A stretch of DNA of 64,000 nt. Source: Adiantum capillus-veneris. Lineage: Eukaryota; Streptophyta; Polypodiopsida; Polypodiales; Pteridaceae. The position numbers were made by a program, and so were the translations under genes. Each line of letters opens with the position of its first letter. Within the stretch, counting starts at the first letter, position 1. The stretch covers positions 143,476,741 through 143,540,740 of the forward strand of contig CM043945.1 in the NCBI GenBank assembly GCA_014529385.2, in the 5' to 3' direction. Under the pieces are notes generated by a model. That model ran no database searches. It saw nothing but the letters and a program-made list of their open reading frames with translations, and had not been told where the DNA came from. Shown here piece by piece: positions 35,644 through 47,799 of the stretch.

Positions 35644-37744
35644 AAAGCAAAAGTAGCAATGGAGTCCCAGAGGCAAACATAATGCAATGTGACCCTGTCC
35701 ATAGATGCAAGCAACAAAGAAACTCTACTTTCAATGAAGGATGAGTTGCTTGCAGAGATACCATTTATAGATGGAGCCAGAAAGTTGGCTCTGGAAAAAG
35801 TGGACATTGACATATTGCTAAATCCAGATGCTCAGATCTCAGATACAATTATCTATGATTGTCTTAAGTAAGTGTTAATATTTTGCTAACTTTGAAAACT
35901 CAAATGATAGGTGTACTAACTCAGGTACACTCCCTGCAGTTTGATCAAAAGTCAACTTCCACCGCACGCCCACACGGAGGTGTTTCTTCTTGATCCACAA
36001 ATGTCAGTGATTATTAGACAGAAGAATAGTCCATCTGGCACATTTGAGAGTTGGTTTCTCCACTGTGCTATGCTGGAAGTAACTGTCATCATCTTCCCAT
36101 ATGAGAACAACCATCACTGGAGTCTCATATGCCTTGATGTTGAGAAGCCCCAGCAGTGTGGGTGTTAAATTCAATAAAAGGAACCCACCCTGAAATTAGG
36201 CTGTAATTGTTATGTATCAGAAAGTGTTTCTTATAGATATCCATGTAAATTTGAAAGCCTTAAGCTAACATCCTGATACTCTTTTGTGCAGTTGTATAAA
36301 GAGGTTGTTGCTTGCTTATGGCAAGCTATGTGGAAGGTATGAACTATACAAGGCCCCAATCAAAGATGTACCTATACCAAATCAAACCTATGCAAATTCT
36401 TGCGGCTGGAGATGTCTTCTCCATGCAGAATATGTCCTGAAAAGCTACTTTGCATTAAAACTTTCTATGACTAAGGTAACCATTTGGAAATGCATGTAGT
36501 CAGTTTTGGTTTTCTTTATACAAGACTTCTCACCATGTGGTCTTTCAATTTTGCAGAGTGCAGTGCAAAACTACACATATGATTATTTGCAAAGATATCG
36601 GGTAAGTCTAATACAACACCTGCTCACTATGTCGAACCCCAGAGAACCTGAAGATAGCGGCTTGGATGACCACACATGTGATATGACAATACATGACGAG
36701 CCACCACGACAAACCCCTACATCAGATATAGTGGAATCGCAATGGGCCCATGGGGTCATACCAGCCGAAGATGAAAGAGCCGAGGATGAAGAAAGGTCAA
36801 ATGAGAATATGCAAGGTGCTAGTGTACAAGCAGAGGGGCTTATGGAGGAGACAATGAAAGAGCCAAGTAGGCCAGTGGAGGAGCCAAAAGAGCCCATGGA
36901 TGAAACCTTGGATGAGGCAAGGATGGATGCGGAAAGCAGGTCTACGGATGAGAAAAAGGATATGGATGATGCAAGACGGCCAACGGAGGCAGAGGAAAAG
37001 ACCTTGGAGGAAACCCTGAATGAGGCAGAAAGAGCCATGAGGGAGACCCTTGATGAAGATGAGAATGATGACTACGACGATGAAGCTAAAGCAGAGGATA
37101 GCAACAACGAGGATAACACTATAGAGACCCAGTATGGACCCTTTCTACCTGTAGATACGGTTGTTCCGGTAATGTCTATTCAAGTATGGAAAAATATGTT
37201 CAGCTTCTAACTACTTATATGTACTTGTCAACTTTTACAGAAGTTGATTATCTTGGACATCAATGGATTGCTGCTGATGCGTGTGCCTCTGGGTATGGCA
37301 GACCCCTTCGAGGATTTGCAAACATTTCGGATGGGAACTTCTCGAGTCGTGGTTCGTCCAGGAACCAAAGAATTTATTCAGTTTCTTCTTCTGCGCTTCA
37401 GAGTTGCGGTATGGTCTTCAATGCAAAGGCAAAACTTGTCGCCACTAGTTACAATAGTTTGCGGTGTATGCGATGCTCATACGTCAGATTTTGACTTTTT
37501 GTATGATCAAAGAAAATGCGTTACCGTTGAGGGCCACTACCACCCTAAAAAACCACACTTACCTCTTTTGTACAAACCGTTTAGCCAAATCGATGTACCC
37601 TTTGATGCAAATAATACACTACTGATTGATGATACTTCTGAAAAGGGAGAACTAAATCCACCAGGAACAACTATCTCACCACCCTCTTTTGAGGGGCATA
37701 CCTTTGATTTTTACCTTGAAGACATTTTGATTCCATACTTATAG
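35041..37744 (+). pseudogene. Gene C: histone H3-like + Ulp1 protease + acidic region + FCP1-like phosphatase
   Basis: Five exons fit in phase: 35041-35867, 35940-36161 (or 36155), 36292-36475, 36557-37168 and 37241-37744, about 780 codons. Residues 1-143 resemble histone H3: tail MARTKATARK, then REIRK (55-59), LPFQRMVRSI (71-80), MALQEAAE (97-104) and HKVTVMDKD (122-130), at nearly H3 spacing. A linker leads to a C48/Ulp1 fold: NNHHWSLICLD (catalytic His candidate) and PNQTYANSCGW (Gln and Cys candidates). Exon 4 adds Asp/Glu-rich repeats (EPMDETLDEA type). Exon 5 is an FCP1/NIF-type HAD domain: LIILDINGLLL (second motif Asp is Asn, as in many plant members), RPGTKEFIQFLL, LLIDDTSEKGELNPPGT. 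Two in-frame stops (TAG 35641, TAA 35680) sit between the H3 and Ulp1 parts, so this copy is probably inactive or yields an H3-like product alone. Confidence 0.75.
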
Positions 37745-37828
37745 AAATTGTATCTAAGTCCATTGTTCACGGACGAGTTTGTACTTTCTAATGAATTAAG
37801 ATGACTCTTCTATCATGTCTTTGTCTTG

Positions 37829-37889
<61 letters not shown>

Positions 37890-38145
37890 TGGCAATGGCT
37901 AAAGAAATGTATTTCAAAACACTTATATTCACAGAGCACAATTGACAAATGAGTTCGAAAGAACTTCATGTATTGAAAGTCATTCGTATACACTTGGGTT
38001 CACAAGAATCTCTGTTACATTGACACTATTTCAACCCGACCATCCAACTCTTTGCACAAAATATCATTTTCTCTACGCCGCATCAGCTTATGATCAGCTA
38101 GGAAAAAGGAAAAATCTGAAAGGTCCCTGTCCATTGACTCTTCAA
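37745..38145. other. Spacer between convergent genes C and D
   Basis: It contains an (AG)n microsatellite at 37831-37887 and otherwise short AT-rich sequence with no gene. Confidence 0.6.
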
Positions 38146-39458
38146 TTATGTCGTGCCGCAACTACAGAAGCTGCATAGCTCCCTTATTGTAACCACCAAC
38201 ATTAGGCCATTCTCTGTATCAAACACTTCCACATCCACAACAGAATTATCTTCCAAACCTGCACAAACTTGGTCCATAGGAATGTACTTACCTCTGAGCA
38301 TTTGTGATCGCATATACCAAAAGAAGACTAACAGCCATTGGCTTGCAATCATGTACTTGACAACTAGAGTGTCAAGCACGACCTCACACCATATGCCAAT
38401 CTCTTCCTTTACATACCATCCTCTGTCAAGAAGTCTGTCCACAAGATGACTGCTGAAATGACTTCCACATGAACATAGTTTTCGTAACACGTATATTGTA
38501 GCTATGAAACAACTCTATGAACAGTGCAGCAGGACAAAAGTTTGCAATTCTAACTAGTTTGGTGGGAATAGAGCTACGTAGAGACCTCTGTATATCCTTG
38601 TAGAGTTTACTTCGCATTGGCTCCACCATTGTTTCCTCAAGAACTGGCTAGTCCACAGTGTTCCAGTCGGTTGGTAGAGGCACTTTCACCAACATGCCAT
38701 TCTTATTCCTTGGGCAGAGTTGGTAGAAGTGGTCATAGAAAAATATTCCTTCATCAACCAGGCTTTTTCCTCTTCTTTCTGAATACTGTAGAGAACCAAT
38801 GTGGGCATGAACGACAAGGAAGAGGCCTATTATGCACTCCACAAGCTCCCATTGCTCATAAGAAGAGGGATAAACATGTGCAAAATATATAACAAGAGTT
38901 TAACTAAGAGTATCAATAAGTCAAAATGACAAATCTAATGTAGTTGAGATGTGAAGAATGGAGCCATTGCTCATAAGAAGAGGGATAAATGTTGCAAAAT
39001 ATATAACAAAAGTTAAAAATGAGAGTATCAATAAGTGAAATGACAAATCAAATGCAGTTGAGATGTCAAGAATACTTACAATTGCAACGTGGTTGATGTA
39101 TATCTGACATATTTCCACCGTTTGCTATCATGTCTGGATGGGTAAACACATGCTGAACAAGAACTTCCTTTACAGATCTTTTGCCGATTTCAACTTTGAA
39201 ATCCAACACTTTGGCCTTCCATGCTGAGCGGTAAACATTGATAGCACTAGACCTCTTGGCTCTTCTTGGTTGCATGAGGATCCATGAACCTTTGTTTATC
39301 CTTTGTCCAACCCATTGGTTCTCTACACTTATTGAAGTTGATATTGTAATTGAGGATATGCTACTACTTGGCATTCTAGGCAAAGTGCAGGTGTTGGTAG
39401 TTGGTGTGAGAGACCATAAACACCTAGAGCTTCTTGAGCGAGAAGACGTGGAAGCCAT
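38146..39458 (-). pseudogene. Gene D: unknown protein, convergent with gene C
   Basis: On the minus strand an ATG at 39458 opens a Ser/Arg-rich N-terminus followed by WKAKVLDFKVEIGKRSVKEV and TTCTTGATATC-independent coding sequence up to a GTAAGT donor at 39079. A later exon, from about 38880, reads VVHAHIGSLQY, YDHFYQLCPRNKNGMLVKVP and IPTKLVRIANFCPAALFIEL. After a frameshift near 38470 it reads LDRGWYVKEEIGIWCEVVLD and ENGLMLVVTIREL to a stop at 38146. One stop (about 38650) and one frameshift break it, and the acceptor of the second exon is unclear. I do not recognise the family. It starts about 310 bases inside the right terminal repeat and reads inward, mirroring the transposase-like gene on the left. 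Confidence 0.45.
38857..39069. repeat. Tandem duplication in the gene D intron region
   Basis: Two adjacent copies of about 105 bases share CATTGCTCATAAGAAGAGGG, AAAATATATAACAA and GAGTATCAATAAGT. The duplication covers the presumed intron and the start of the second exon. Confidence 0.85.
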
Positions 39459-39767
39459 AGCTCTGAGAGAAAAGATTTATTCACTTTGAAAGCATCCTAA
39501 TGGAGGGAAAGTGTTTTAGAATTCCAATATCTTGTGTGGGCTTAATGGTCACCCTCCAGTACGTTAATGACCATAAGAGAATATCAACAGTGGGACCACA
39601 CATGCACCTAACAGCTCGGTAAAAGCAAAGAAGTTACGATGCCACAATCTTAGATTCGTGAAAGTTTTTAAAATATTTTCCTATTTTTTGAGTCTTTCTA
39701 CGTATTTTCCTACATAACGTAGCCCTTGTGCTCATTGGACGCGCTCTATTTTCTCTCTCCTTCATAT
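39459..39767. other. Upstream region of gene D
   Basis: Non-coding sequence between the gene D start codon and the right terminal repeat. It contains AAAATAGAGCG-like sequence (minus strand) that is weakly alignable with the region inside the left repeat. Confidence 0.4.
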
Positions 39768-39796
39768 GGCCCTCCAAATGACCTCCAAAATTTACT
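39768..39796 (-). repeat. Right terminal inverted repeat candidate
   Basis: On the minus strand it reads AGTAAATTTT followed by GGAGGTCATTTGGAGGGCC. The 19-base part is identical to 20802-20820 and a three-base gap and one mismatch separate the outer parts. Confidence 0.55.
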
Positions 39797-39955
39797 AATG
39801 AATTTGAAATTCCAACTTACAAGCGTTCCCTCCAGAAAAATAAGCCACACGAACTCTATCAACTCTAAACATGAGAATATGGCCTTCCCTCCTCCCAAAA
39901 CCTGAGATATTTCATGAGTTTCGAGTGTCTGTCTATTTCTCTATCAACTCTAGGA

Positions 39956-42060
39956 ATGGAGAACGCTTCGTTTTTTAATGAAAACACCAATTTGAACTTG
40001 CAATCCTCAACCCCTTCATCTTTAATACTTACCCAAAGAAAGAACACACATCATCTTCATGTTGATGTATTGCAAGTGTACGCACTGTTGCAAAAATGTA
40101 GGAGGGAGTCTTTCTTATCTCAACGGGAGAAAGAACTTAGAAGGATAGACAAGGAACATCATTTGGATTTGTGGACCGATGGGTCTATTTATCCAAATTA
40201 TCCTACGACAAATGCATCACCTCTCTTTGCTAATATAACTAACCTCTTATATTTCACAGGCGATGGCAAGGATGGGCTATTGGGATACACCGAACATTTG
40301 GAAATGAGAGGATTGAATGCGGAAAGGCAAAGAAACTTCCTGGCAATGGAGAACATGCAGCTGAAGAAACTTAATGAAGCATGCTCTCGGAAGATTTCAT
40401 CAAACAAAGAGACAATCCAAGGCCTTGAGAAGAAGATCACAAGTTTGCGAGAGAAAGACACCGTGCTTGTTAGTCGGAAAAGAAAATGAGATCTATGCAA
40501 CATTGAGAACATGAAGATTGGTAGTGGTGGCCTGAAAAAATGAATACGATCTTTAAGGTAGCTCAAAGTTTGTTTCTGCTTTTGTATCTTCAATTTGCTT
40601 CACTAAGAAACAGATACACTTTCCTATACATGATCATAACGCATGGTGCTTTTTTGGCATGTCTTTACTGCATCCAAACTCGAACGGTGTAGGCTTCAAT
40701 GCCAGAGTGCATTATACCCGTCTAGTTGCAAAAGAAGTAGTTGAAGAGATGATAACTCAAAAAAAAAATTGTAAGTTGAAAGGGAGGCTCCTTACCTCCT
40801 TCATGAAAGAAAATCAGTTGGGAACCAATGGAAGTGTAAGCAATACTTGATGAGAGTGGCATCTTGTAGATGGGATACATGGCAATCTTCAAAGCATTAA
40901 CTAAAAAGTCTCAAAATAAACTACAGAGAGGATCATTACTGCCAAAGCCATCACATGTAAAGGCTGCTGAACGGCACGTAAATGATGAGGTGTTTGAGAA
41001 ACCTGGGTCACCATTCCATATTGAAGCAACGTTCTTAAGCAAGGGCAGCAGCGAGGTACAGTTTAACGAGCACAACAACCTCTTCATTGATCTTGAAGCA
41101 TTGCAAAGGTATGCGGTTCACTTCTTTGACATCAGTCGAGAGGAGTGCGATGGGGTTCTCAAGTTTGTCTTGAAGCTCAACGAGTGCGAGGTCCTCAAGA
41201 ACAAGAAGCTGGAGAGAGTCACCATCACCCTCATGAACAGAGCTCTGGATCCATCAATAATGAAAGAGGATCCATGATACTTCAACGTGCAGTTTGAAAA
41301 CAATATTCTAACTCTAGGATCATTTCAGATATACTTAGTTCACTCTATAATAACAAAAATATTTATTATTTGGTTGTTGATTTTGCGTTTTCGTTTTTCA
41401 CCTGCAGGTTGATAAGGAAAATTTTGAAATCCTCGATTCGGTTTTTAGTCAAACCCAAATTCCTTCTATCATCAGTGAACAAAGAAACAGAGTTGTTCTT
41501 TCGGTGGAAGGATTTGGTGACTATACAGTGGAATGGCACATGGTAGGTGACTTAAAGACTCTTAAGTGTATGTACAACATAACACACGGAGCAGTTGTGG
41601 CAAACCCATGCTTATATTGCATGGCTGATGCACAATTTCTTGAGAGTGTGCAATGAAATAGAACTCCCAATAGACATCTTCAAGATAATACTTTTAGGCC
41701 AGTACTTGATAATACTTTTAGGCCAGTGCTTGATATTCCTATGAGTAGAGTTCACGTCTGTACACTTCATGCACTCTGTCGAATAATTGAAAAGGTGGTT
41801 CATTTGTACATATGTTTTGCATGGACATTAAAGCCAGAGAGTGAGTCGAAAAGAGTGATCAAAGCATTCGAGGGAGTGCTCTCAGAAATTGGTTTGCATG
41901 GAGGCAATGTCAAAATTGAAGAGGATCCTAAGATGTCTCAAAGTCATTACAAGGTACCTAGGAAAGCATCGATAGACGGCGTGAAGGCCAGAAGGTTTCT
42001 TGGGTTTATCATCAAAGATTCAGATAGAGAAGAGAGGAGAAACATGTTCAACAAATGGAA
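39956..42060 (+). pseudogene. Transposase-like gene, copy 2, truncated
   Basis: Homologous to 21082-23730 over three exons: 39956-40557 (same intron phase), roughly 40690-41330 and 41408-about 42060. Shared segments include DLWTDGSIYPNYPTTNASP, KKLERVTITLMNRAL, VGDLKTLKCMYN and CTLHALCRIIEKVVHLYI. The final exon with the proposed catalytic Glu is missing; similarity fades after VKARRFLGF near 42010. In-frame stops occur at 40487, 40541, about 40849 and 41275. A tandem repeat of TTGATAATACTTTTAGGCCAGT (41684-41735) duplicates about eight residues. It lies just outside the right terminal repeat of the candidate transposon. Confidence 0.6.
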
Positions 42061-42249
42061 ACAGTTACATGCTATGTGTCTGATCCGACGCAATCCCTTC
42101 ACATTTTTTAGGAATTCCTCTCCTAGATGCTTGAGGTGCTCCTTGCAATTCTTCTTTAGTCTTAGGCCTACGGTTTTAATCGCTTTTTACATGCTCCTAG
42201 TAAATGAGTCCCAAGCTCTGGGGTTATTAGAGTATACATTTTTATGAAG

Positions 42250-43626
42250 CTTGGTCAAATATGTTTTTTGTGAGATGCTTGCAAAGGGGGTCTTTGAAGA
42301 AATGCACTCCAAAAAGAAGCTTGTGCCTTAACATGGCCTTAAAAAGAGAGTGACTTAACGATTCTCATAAAATGAGTGAAGCATCTTAGGATCCATCATG
42401 ACACATATAAAAATAAGGTGTCAGTCCTTGAAAATTCATATTGTCTTCATCATGTTGAATATCACATTGATATACGGATGTCAAGACATTGGCCACATAT
42501 TTTGGTCTCCTTTGCAAAAAGAAATTTTTATTTCTATAGCTGCTTGAACTCCATGAGTTGCTTAACCATATTATCCGTCCTTGTGACAAATAACAAGTGA
42601 CATAGACTCAATTTCTACCCTTGTAGTCATTAAATCTACATAATCCAATCTTGATTTTAAGGTTTTGGAAAACATAAAAGTTCTAACTACTAGCTTGGTT
42701 AGTAGGTCCTTTGTAGCTATGATTGTCCTTTTCATGAATTAATATCCTATGTAATGAAACCTCATAAAGTAATTGTTAGTTGGATAAGAGTGAGATGAAT
42801 GTACCTGCACTTCTTGTCCCACAATAAATCCACCATGAGTGTAACATGAATGGTACATTAATGCCACCATAACACCTTGTTTTCACGTTGAGGCATACTA
42901 ACATCTTAGAAACCTTTTCCATGAACAAGAATCATTGTGAAAATTTAGGGGCCTTTTTGTTATCTAAAATGGCATTACATCAATCATTTTATGGAATACA
43001 TGCCATGTTATGTAGCCAAAGAGCATAATAACTGAATGCTTAAGTATAAACTGATAAAGGATAGGAAACATAAATGGAAACTCAATGAGTTTCTATGGTT
43101 CATAACCATGATTGCAAAGAAGAAAAGACACCATCTATTGTGTGCATATAAGAATGATTAGAGTCTTTCATAAGGGAGCCATTGTTCATCCATACAGGCA
43201 ACATAAATTCCTAGAAAAAATTATCCATGTCCAAAGTATAATAGAAAATGTGTACATAAAAAAATAATTACCAATTGTATTCTTGTGTGCACCCTTCAAG
43301 AGTCCCATAAGCATCTTCATGCAAAAACTCATAGCTTAAAACATGTTTGCTAGCATAGCCTTGTTCATGCCTTCCTACATATTTTAATTAGAATCAACCG
43401 ATCATATCATTGAAAGAGTGTTTTGCATTGTAGTGAAAGCATAAAAAGACTTCTTATATAGACATAGATCTGCCATAGTTGCATGATTTTGTGACCTACT
43501 ACAACCTTACTTAGCACCGTATAGGAGCTACAAAGGCTGCAGGCACATAACCTATGCACATACAAGCTCTACAATGACAAATGGTGTGTCCCCATTGCTC
43601 TACCACCACCACTTCTCTATTGCTTA

Positions 43627-43706
<80 letters not shown>

Positions 43707-44922
43707 CTCACACACACTCATGATGGCAAGTAGCAAGAAGATAAGGTGGGACCAATGGGGAGAAAGAGAAATACCTTAGTGAGTGAATGCATGTATTGGT
43801 GGTACCACTTTGAGTACTTTTTTATGGTACCCTTTACAAGAGGTGAAGAGCAGTAAATCTTTTATAGAAAAACTCAAAACTTGTTAGACTTTATGTTTTA
43901 GATTGTACTTTTGAAAATACATCCACTGATATAAAACACACTGTTTTATTTTACATGTAAAACATGAAATGGGGTTCGTAAAGTGCTATCAAAGGAGTTT
44001 GCAAGACAACACTTTTTGGTACCACCAATACATGCTTTTGCCCTAGTTCTTGTTCAGAATGAAGGAAAAACTAGGTTACAAGGTGGATCGTCCCATTCAC
44101 ATATTGGTGCCCATACTTGGCCAGTCAGCACTAACTTCTTATCTAAATAAATATGTGGTGCTTCTCTCATTGACGAACGTTCAATCCTTGACCATGCACT
44201 TTTGAGACTGACAAGCCCAACTCCTCAGTGAATATAAGACAATAATATAAACTACATCATATGTTAGCATGAAGTTAATATGCACTCCATCCTGATGTAA
44301 ATTTCATTCTTGAACTTTAGAAATGTGGCAAGTGGGAAGCAAGAACCATATCCATTCTCTTTGTGTGGATGTAATATAAAAACATCTTGATGAGAGGAGT
44401 GGCTCATGAATTTTCTCACAATAAAGAAGTTAAATACTATAAAACAATGAACTCACCCTCTGCAATATTGTGACTCACTTGAAAACTACAAAATTAACAA
44501 GACAATAGCATAATAATTGCATTCTCATGGAAATACGAATAATTTAAAATTTTATGTAGTGAGTAATCATAAAGAGTAATGAGTGAAAAAATATTAAACA
44601 AGCCTATTTGAGCATTATTCATTAAGATACAATATGATTAAACTTCTTGGCACTTATAGAGGTCAGAAAATCAAGGACTCTAGCGTTGCTATCTAACTAT
44701 AAGTAGGGAAACAAAGGTCAATTGTGAATCCCATAGTCAATCCTCCTAGTTCTTTCTAGTCAAGTTAGAGTTATCTCATCCTGAGAGTAGATTGTTTCAT
44801 GTATAAAGACTCACTGGAGATTGTACGTAGAAGACCCTAAAGTTGAGATACGATAAAGGAAATCACACATGTTTTTTTATACATATGTGGTAGTGATGTG
44901 TGTGAACACACTTAGGACCTGT
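42250..44922. other. AT-rich stretch, no gene recognised
   Basis: Short frames only (for example 42376-42600) with no domain. It contains a (CT)n microsatellite at 43630-43703. Confidence 0.45.
43630..43703. repeat. (CT)n microsatellite
   Basis: About 37 uninterrupted CT units. Confidence 0.97.
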
Positions 44923-45672
44923 TTGTGGGAGCGAATGACGACACCTATAAAGTGCATGCAACACAACCTAGATCAACATAATTTCAATTGAGGAAATAGA
45001 TAACAATGATAACTGCACGGAGACAATCTCTTTATCGTGTCTAGCTGAGACCATCCCTCACATACAACACTCTAGAAGGCTAACTAAACCACAATCTAGA
45101 ATCTCATTGCTCTTGGCTACACCACATACACACAAACAGAAGGAAACTCACTAAACCATACCAAAATTGTACAAAACTTAAGGAACACCACCCCTCCCTA
45201 GGATACACCTATTCCAAAGCCTCTAGACTCAAAACCTTCACTCTATACCCATCTGCAAAAAACACGTATGACGATAGAGCCAAAATTTTGAAATGCCCAA
45301 AACTGAAGTCTACAAGTACCTATGCATAGCTTATATTGCCACAACTCTGATGACTACTTGCACACAAAAACAGACATTGTTTGATATACTTATGGACGCA
45401 AATAGCTCGTAGATCCGTTATCACGTGTGCTCCATTCCATAAGGAATGCTTTGGCCTATCACGATGGTGCAATTGGATCTCCAATGTGATGAACAAGCGG
45501 AGAGTAACGCCAAGATTAAGCTCTCTCTCTCTCTCTCTCTCTCTCTAGCTTGAAACTTGATTATGATAAAATTTCTCCTTACAAAATGACCTAGGTACTT
45601 TATATACTAAGGCTACCATAGGTTAAACCTAAAATAGAGTTCAAGGGGTAAAATGGCTTTGTATGTACAATC
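44923..45672 (-). repeat. Inverted, diverged LTR of family A, cut by Copia
   Basis: The reverse complement aligns with the LTR of the element at 47800-59143 over most of its length. Shared words (plus strand) include GTGCATGCAA, CCTAGATCAACATAAT, GCTGAGACCATCC, CATACAACACTCT.GAAGGC, AACTTAAGGAACACCA and TTATATACTAAGGCTACC. It is interrupted at 45673, exactly at the Copia LTR edge; the rest should lie beyond the window. It contains a (CT)n run at 45521-45547. Confidence 0.8.
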
Positions 45673-45900
45673 TGTTGGAATTATGGTTGTAGGAAAACAC
45701 ACACAGCTTGCAGAAGACAAAGAAAGCTCAAGGAACACACCAGAGAGTGTATTACATAGTGTGCAATGGAAATATTGATAGCCCCAAAATGATGGGCGTA
45801 TATACAATGCACGGGGGGGAAAAACCTCCTAGTGAGGGAAAAATGCTCGGACGTTCCTAAGAGTGTTCACACATATCACTACCACATGTATATGGTAACA
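45673..45900 (-). repeat. Copia 3' LTR
   Basis: A 228-base segment with TGTTGG..TAACA ends lies downstream (minus strand) of the Copia RNase H and directly after the purine tract CCAGGGGGGATT. The partner LTR is outside the window. Confidence 0.75.
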
Positions 45901-45975
45901 AATCCCCCCTGGAGTGATGCAATAAATGAGAGCTGGCACATGAGTAAAGGGAAGTGCCATACTGTGAGGACATGA

Positions 45976-46407
45976 TCAGTCCACAAAGGGGAGTAAGCCC
46001 AAAGCTTTGCAAAAAGCTTCAAGCTTCTTACGAGACAATGCATTTGTGAAAAGATCTGCAAGGTTGTTATGTGTTGGCACATAAGACAATTTGATCTCTC
46101 CTACTGAGAGCCTCTCCGTGATATAGTGGTAACACACCTAAATGTTCTTTGTGTGAACATGAAAAAGTGGGTTCCTTGCAACTTTTAGTGCACTCTGACT
46201 ATCGGTGTAGATACTATTGGTAGTGTCCTGTCCAACACCTAAATCAGCCACAAGGCATCTGAGCCATACACACTTAGCTGTAGCTGTGAAGACTACCATG
46301 TACTTAGCCTCACAACCAAAAGTGTCCACAGTTGGTTGCTTCTTGCTCAACCATGATATACATGAACTGCGAAGCATGAAACAAAAACCACTTGTGGACA
46401 CTCGCGT
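45976..46407 (-). pseudogene. Copia pol, RNase H part (left piece)
   Basis: The minus strand reads TRVSTSGFCFMLRSSCISW, SKKQPTVDTFGCEAKYM, IYTDSQSALKVARNPLFHVH, one stop (46138), then RLSVGEIKLSYVPTHNNLAD and a final stop at 45976. This is the Ty1/copia RNase H and C-terminus. The part upstream is found 17 kb away at 63447; joining the two after removing one GCGT duplication restores the frame D-W-A-S-C-F-Y-T-R-V-S-T-S-G. Confidence 0.9.
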
Positions 46408-47530
46408 TGTGAGCGGGATGGAAACACACAGAATGCCTCTATAATGACCCAACACACACTCTTGGGATGATACAAACACACACTATGGGGCACCACTCGG
46501 CTTACACAACCCACCTGGCCGAGATAGGAAACACACCTATGGAGTGAGAGGAGAGAGACTACCCATTTACCCACTCCACACAGAGAGACACTCACACATA
46601 CACACCCAAAAAACTCAGCTCAAAAGAGGAGAATTTCTGATGTATAGATACAATTGAGCTTGGGCCAACACCAATGGGGCAAACAGCTCACACAATATGG
46701 GTAAAATATGCCAGATACAATAAAAAACTGGAGCAGAAGCTTCGCTCATAGGAGAAACTTACACAGTCAAAACAACAAAGAAACATTGAGAAATTTGGCA
46801 AAATGGACAGTGCCATTGTGTCCGGAACGGCCCAAAACCCTAGACTACAATGTCAAAGTGCTCAAATCCAATCTCGAATGAGCAGTTTACGGCCAAAACA
46901 GGCTCCAAAAACCGTAAAAACACACTTGCAGATGTTCCTCCTCTCTTCTCCACGTTTTTTCTAGTCTTCTCTCTGTTTTTTCAGTTCCCACACTTAGCTT
47001 TATTAGTTGGGCACCCTTGGCCTTTTAGATGACCTCAAACGGACCCCGAACAGGCCAAAAACTGACCTCGCAGTGCGTAGTTGTCACCTTTTTGCATCAT
47101 CCGCACACCTGGCACTCAGCTTTTTTCAATAATGCATCCCGCCACCATGGGAAGTGGCCCCAAAATATGGTACTCATGATGATCTTTTTGCATGATTAGC
47201 ACAAGAAAACACCCACGTCGTGTCTGTACTTATCCACGTGCAAGTATTGACCCCATTCGGCCTCCTGACGCCACTAGATGCCATTTGACGCACCTGCTTA
47301 CCTCATGTCGTCGGTGATAGTGATAGTGAAAATCGATGCACTATGTACATCATGTCCTACATGTACACATGTACACATGTCCTACATGTACACATGTACA
47401 CATGTCCTACATGTACACATGTGGGCCCCAGGTAACCACCTGGCTCTCGAAAATGGGCAATCCTTTATTCGATGCACCATGCATGGATATGTACATATGC
47501 GCAATATCTTGCTCCAAAAAACTCCTGACA
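46408..47530 (-). repeat. Tat-2 3' LTR
   Basis: Direct copy of 62304-63446 with plus-strand ends TGTGAG and CTGACA. This copy has three repeats of GTCCTACATGTACACAT-like sequence (47354-47420) where the other has one, and lacks a 75-base segment present at about 63210-63285 in the other. Confidence 0.92.
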
Positions 47531-47799
47531 TAATTTGCCCATCCCCTAGCCTGCTAGAGCATTCATGCTCAGCAGCAACAACACTAGTAGATGCTCATTC
47601 CACCTAGATCCCACACAAAAACACTTGGCTTTTTTTGCATCAAAAGCTTAATCAAGGTTCCACTTGGTTCCCAAGGAAAACCTGTAGAGATGCCTTATAT
47701 CAACCTTACATCAAGAAAACCATCAATTATTTTGTCATAGACCTGCATGTGCAAATATCTCTCCTTCTCCATAGTTGAGAGGTCTCCACTGATCATTTG
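47531..47799 (-). pseudogene. Tat-2 pre-RT linker remnant and polypurine tract
   Basis: The minus strand from 47799 reads MISGDLSTMEKERYLHMQ, homologous to Tat-1 MLSPDLTSHEKGEYLHMI, then runs out into non-coding sequence and ends with GGCTAGGGGATGGGCAAATTA at the LTR. Confidence 0.75.

Noticed and set aside
35640-35704. A 65-base GT-AG intron that would remove both stops between the H3-like and Ulp1 parts
   Set aside because: Removing it shifts the reading frame, so the downstream Ulp1-leading frame would be lost; nonsense mutations are the simpler reading.
37241-37744. Gene C exon 5 as a separate host phosphatase gene
   Set aside because: The exon begins at a consensus acceptor exactly in phase with the preceding acidic exon and has no start codon of its own; a separate gene is less likely but not excluded.
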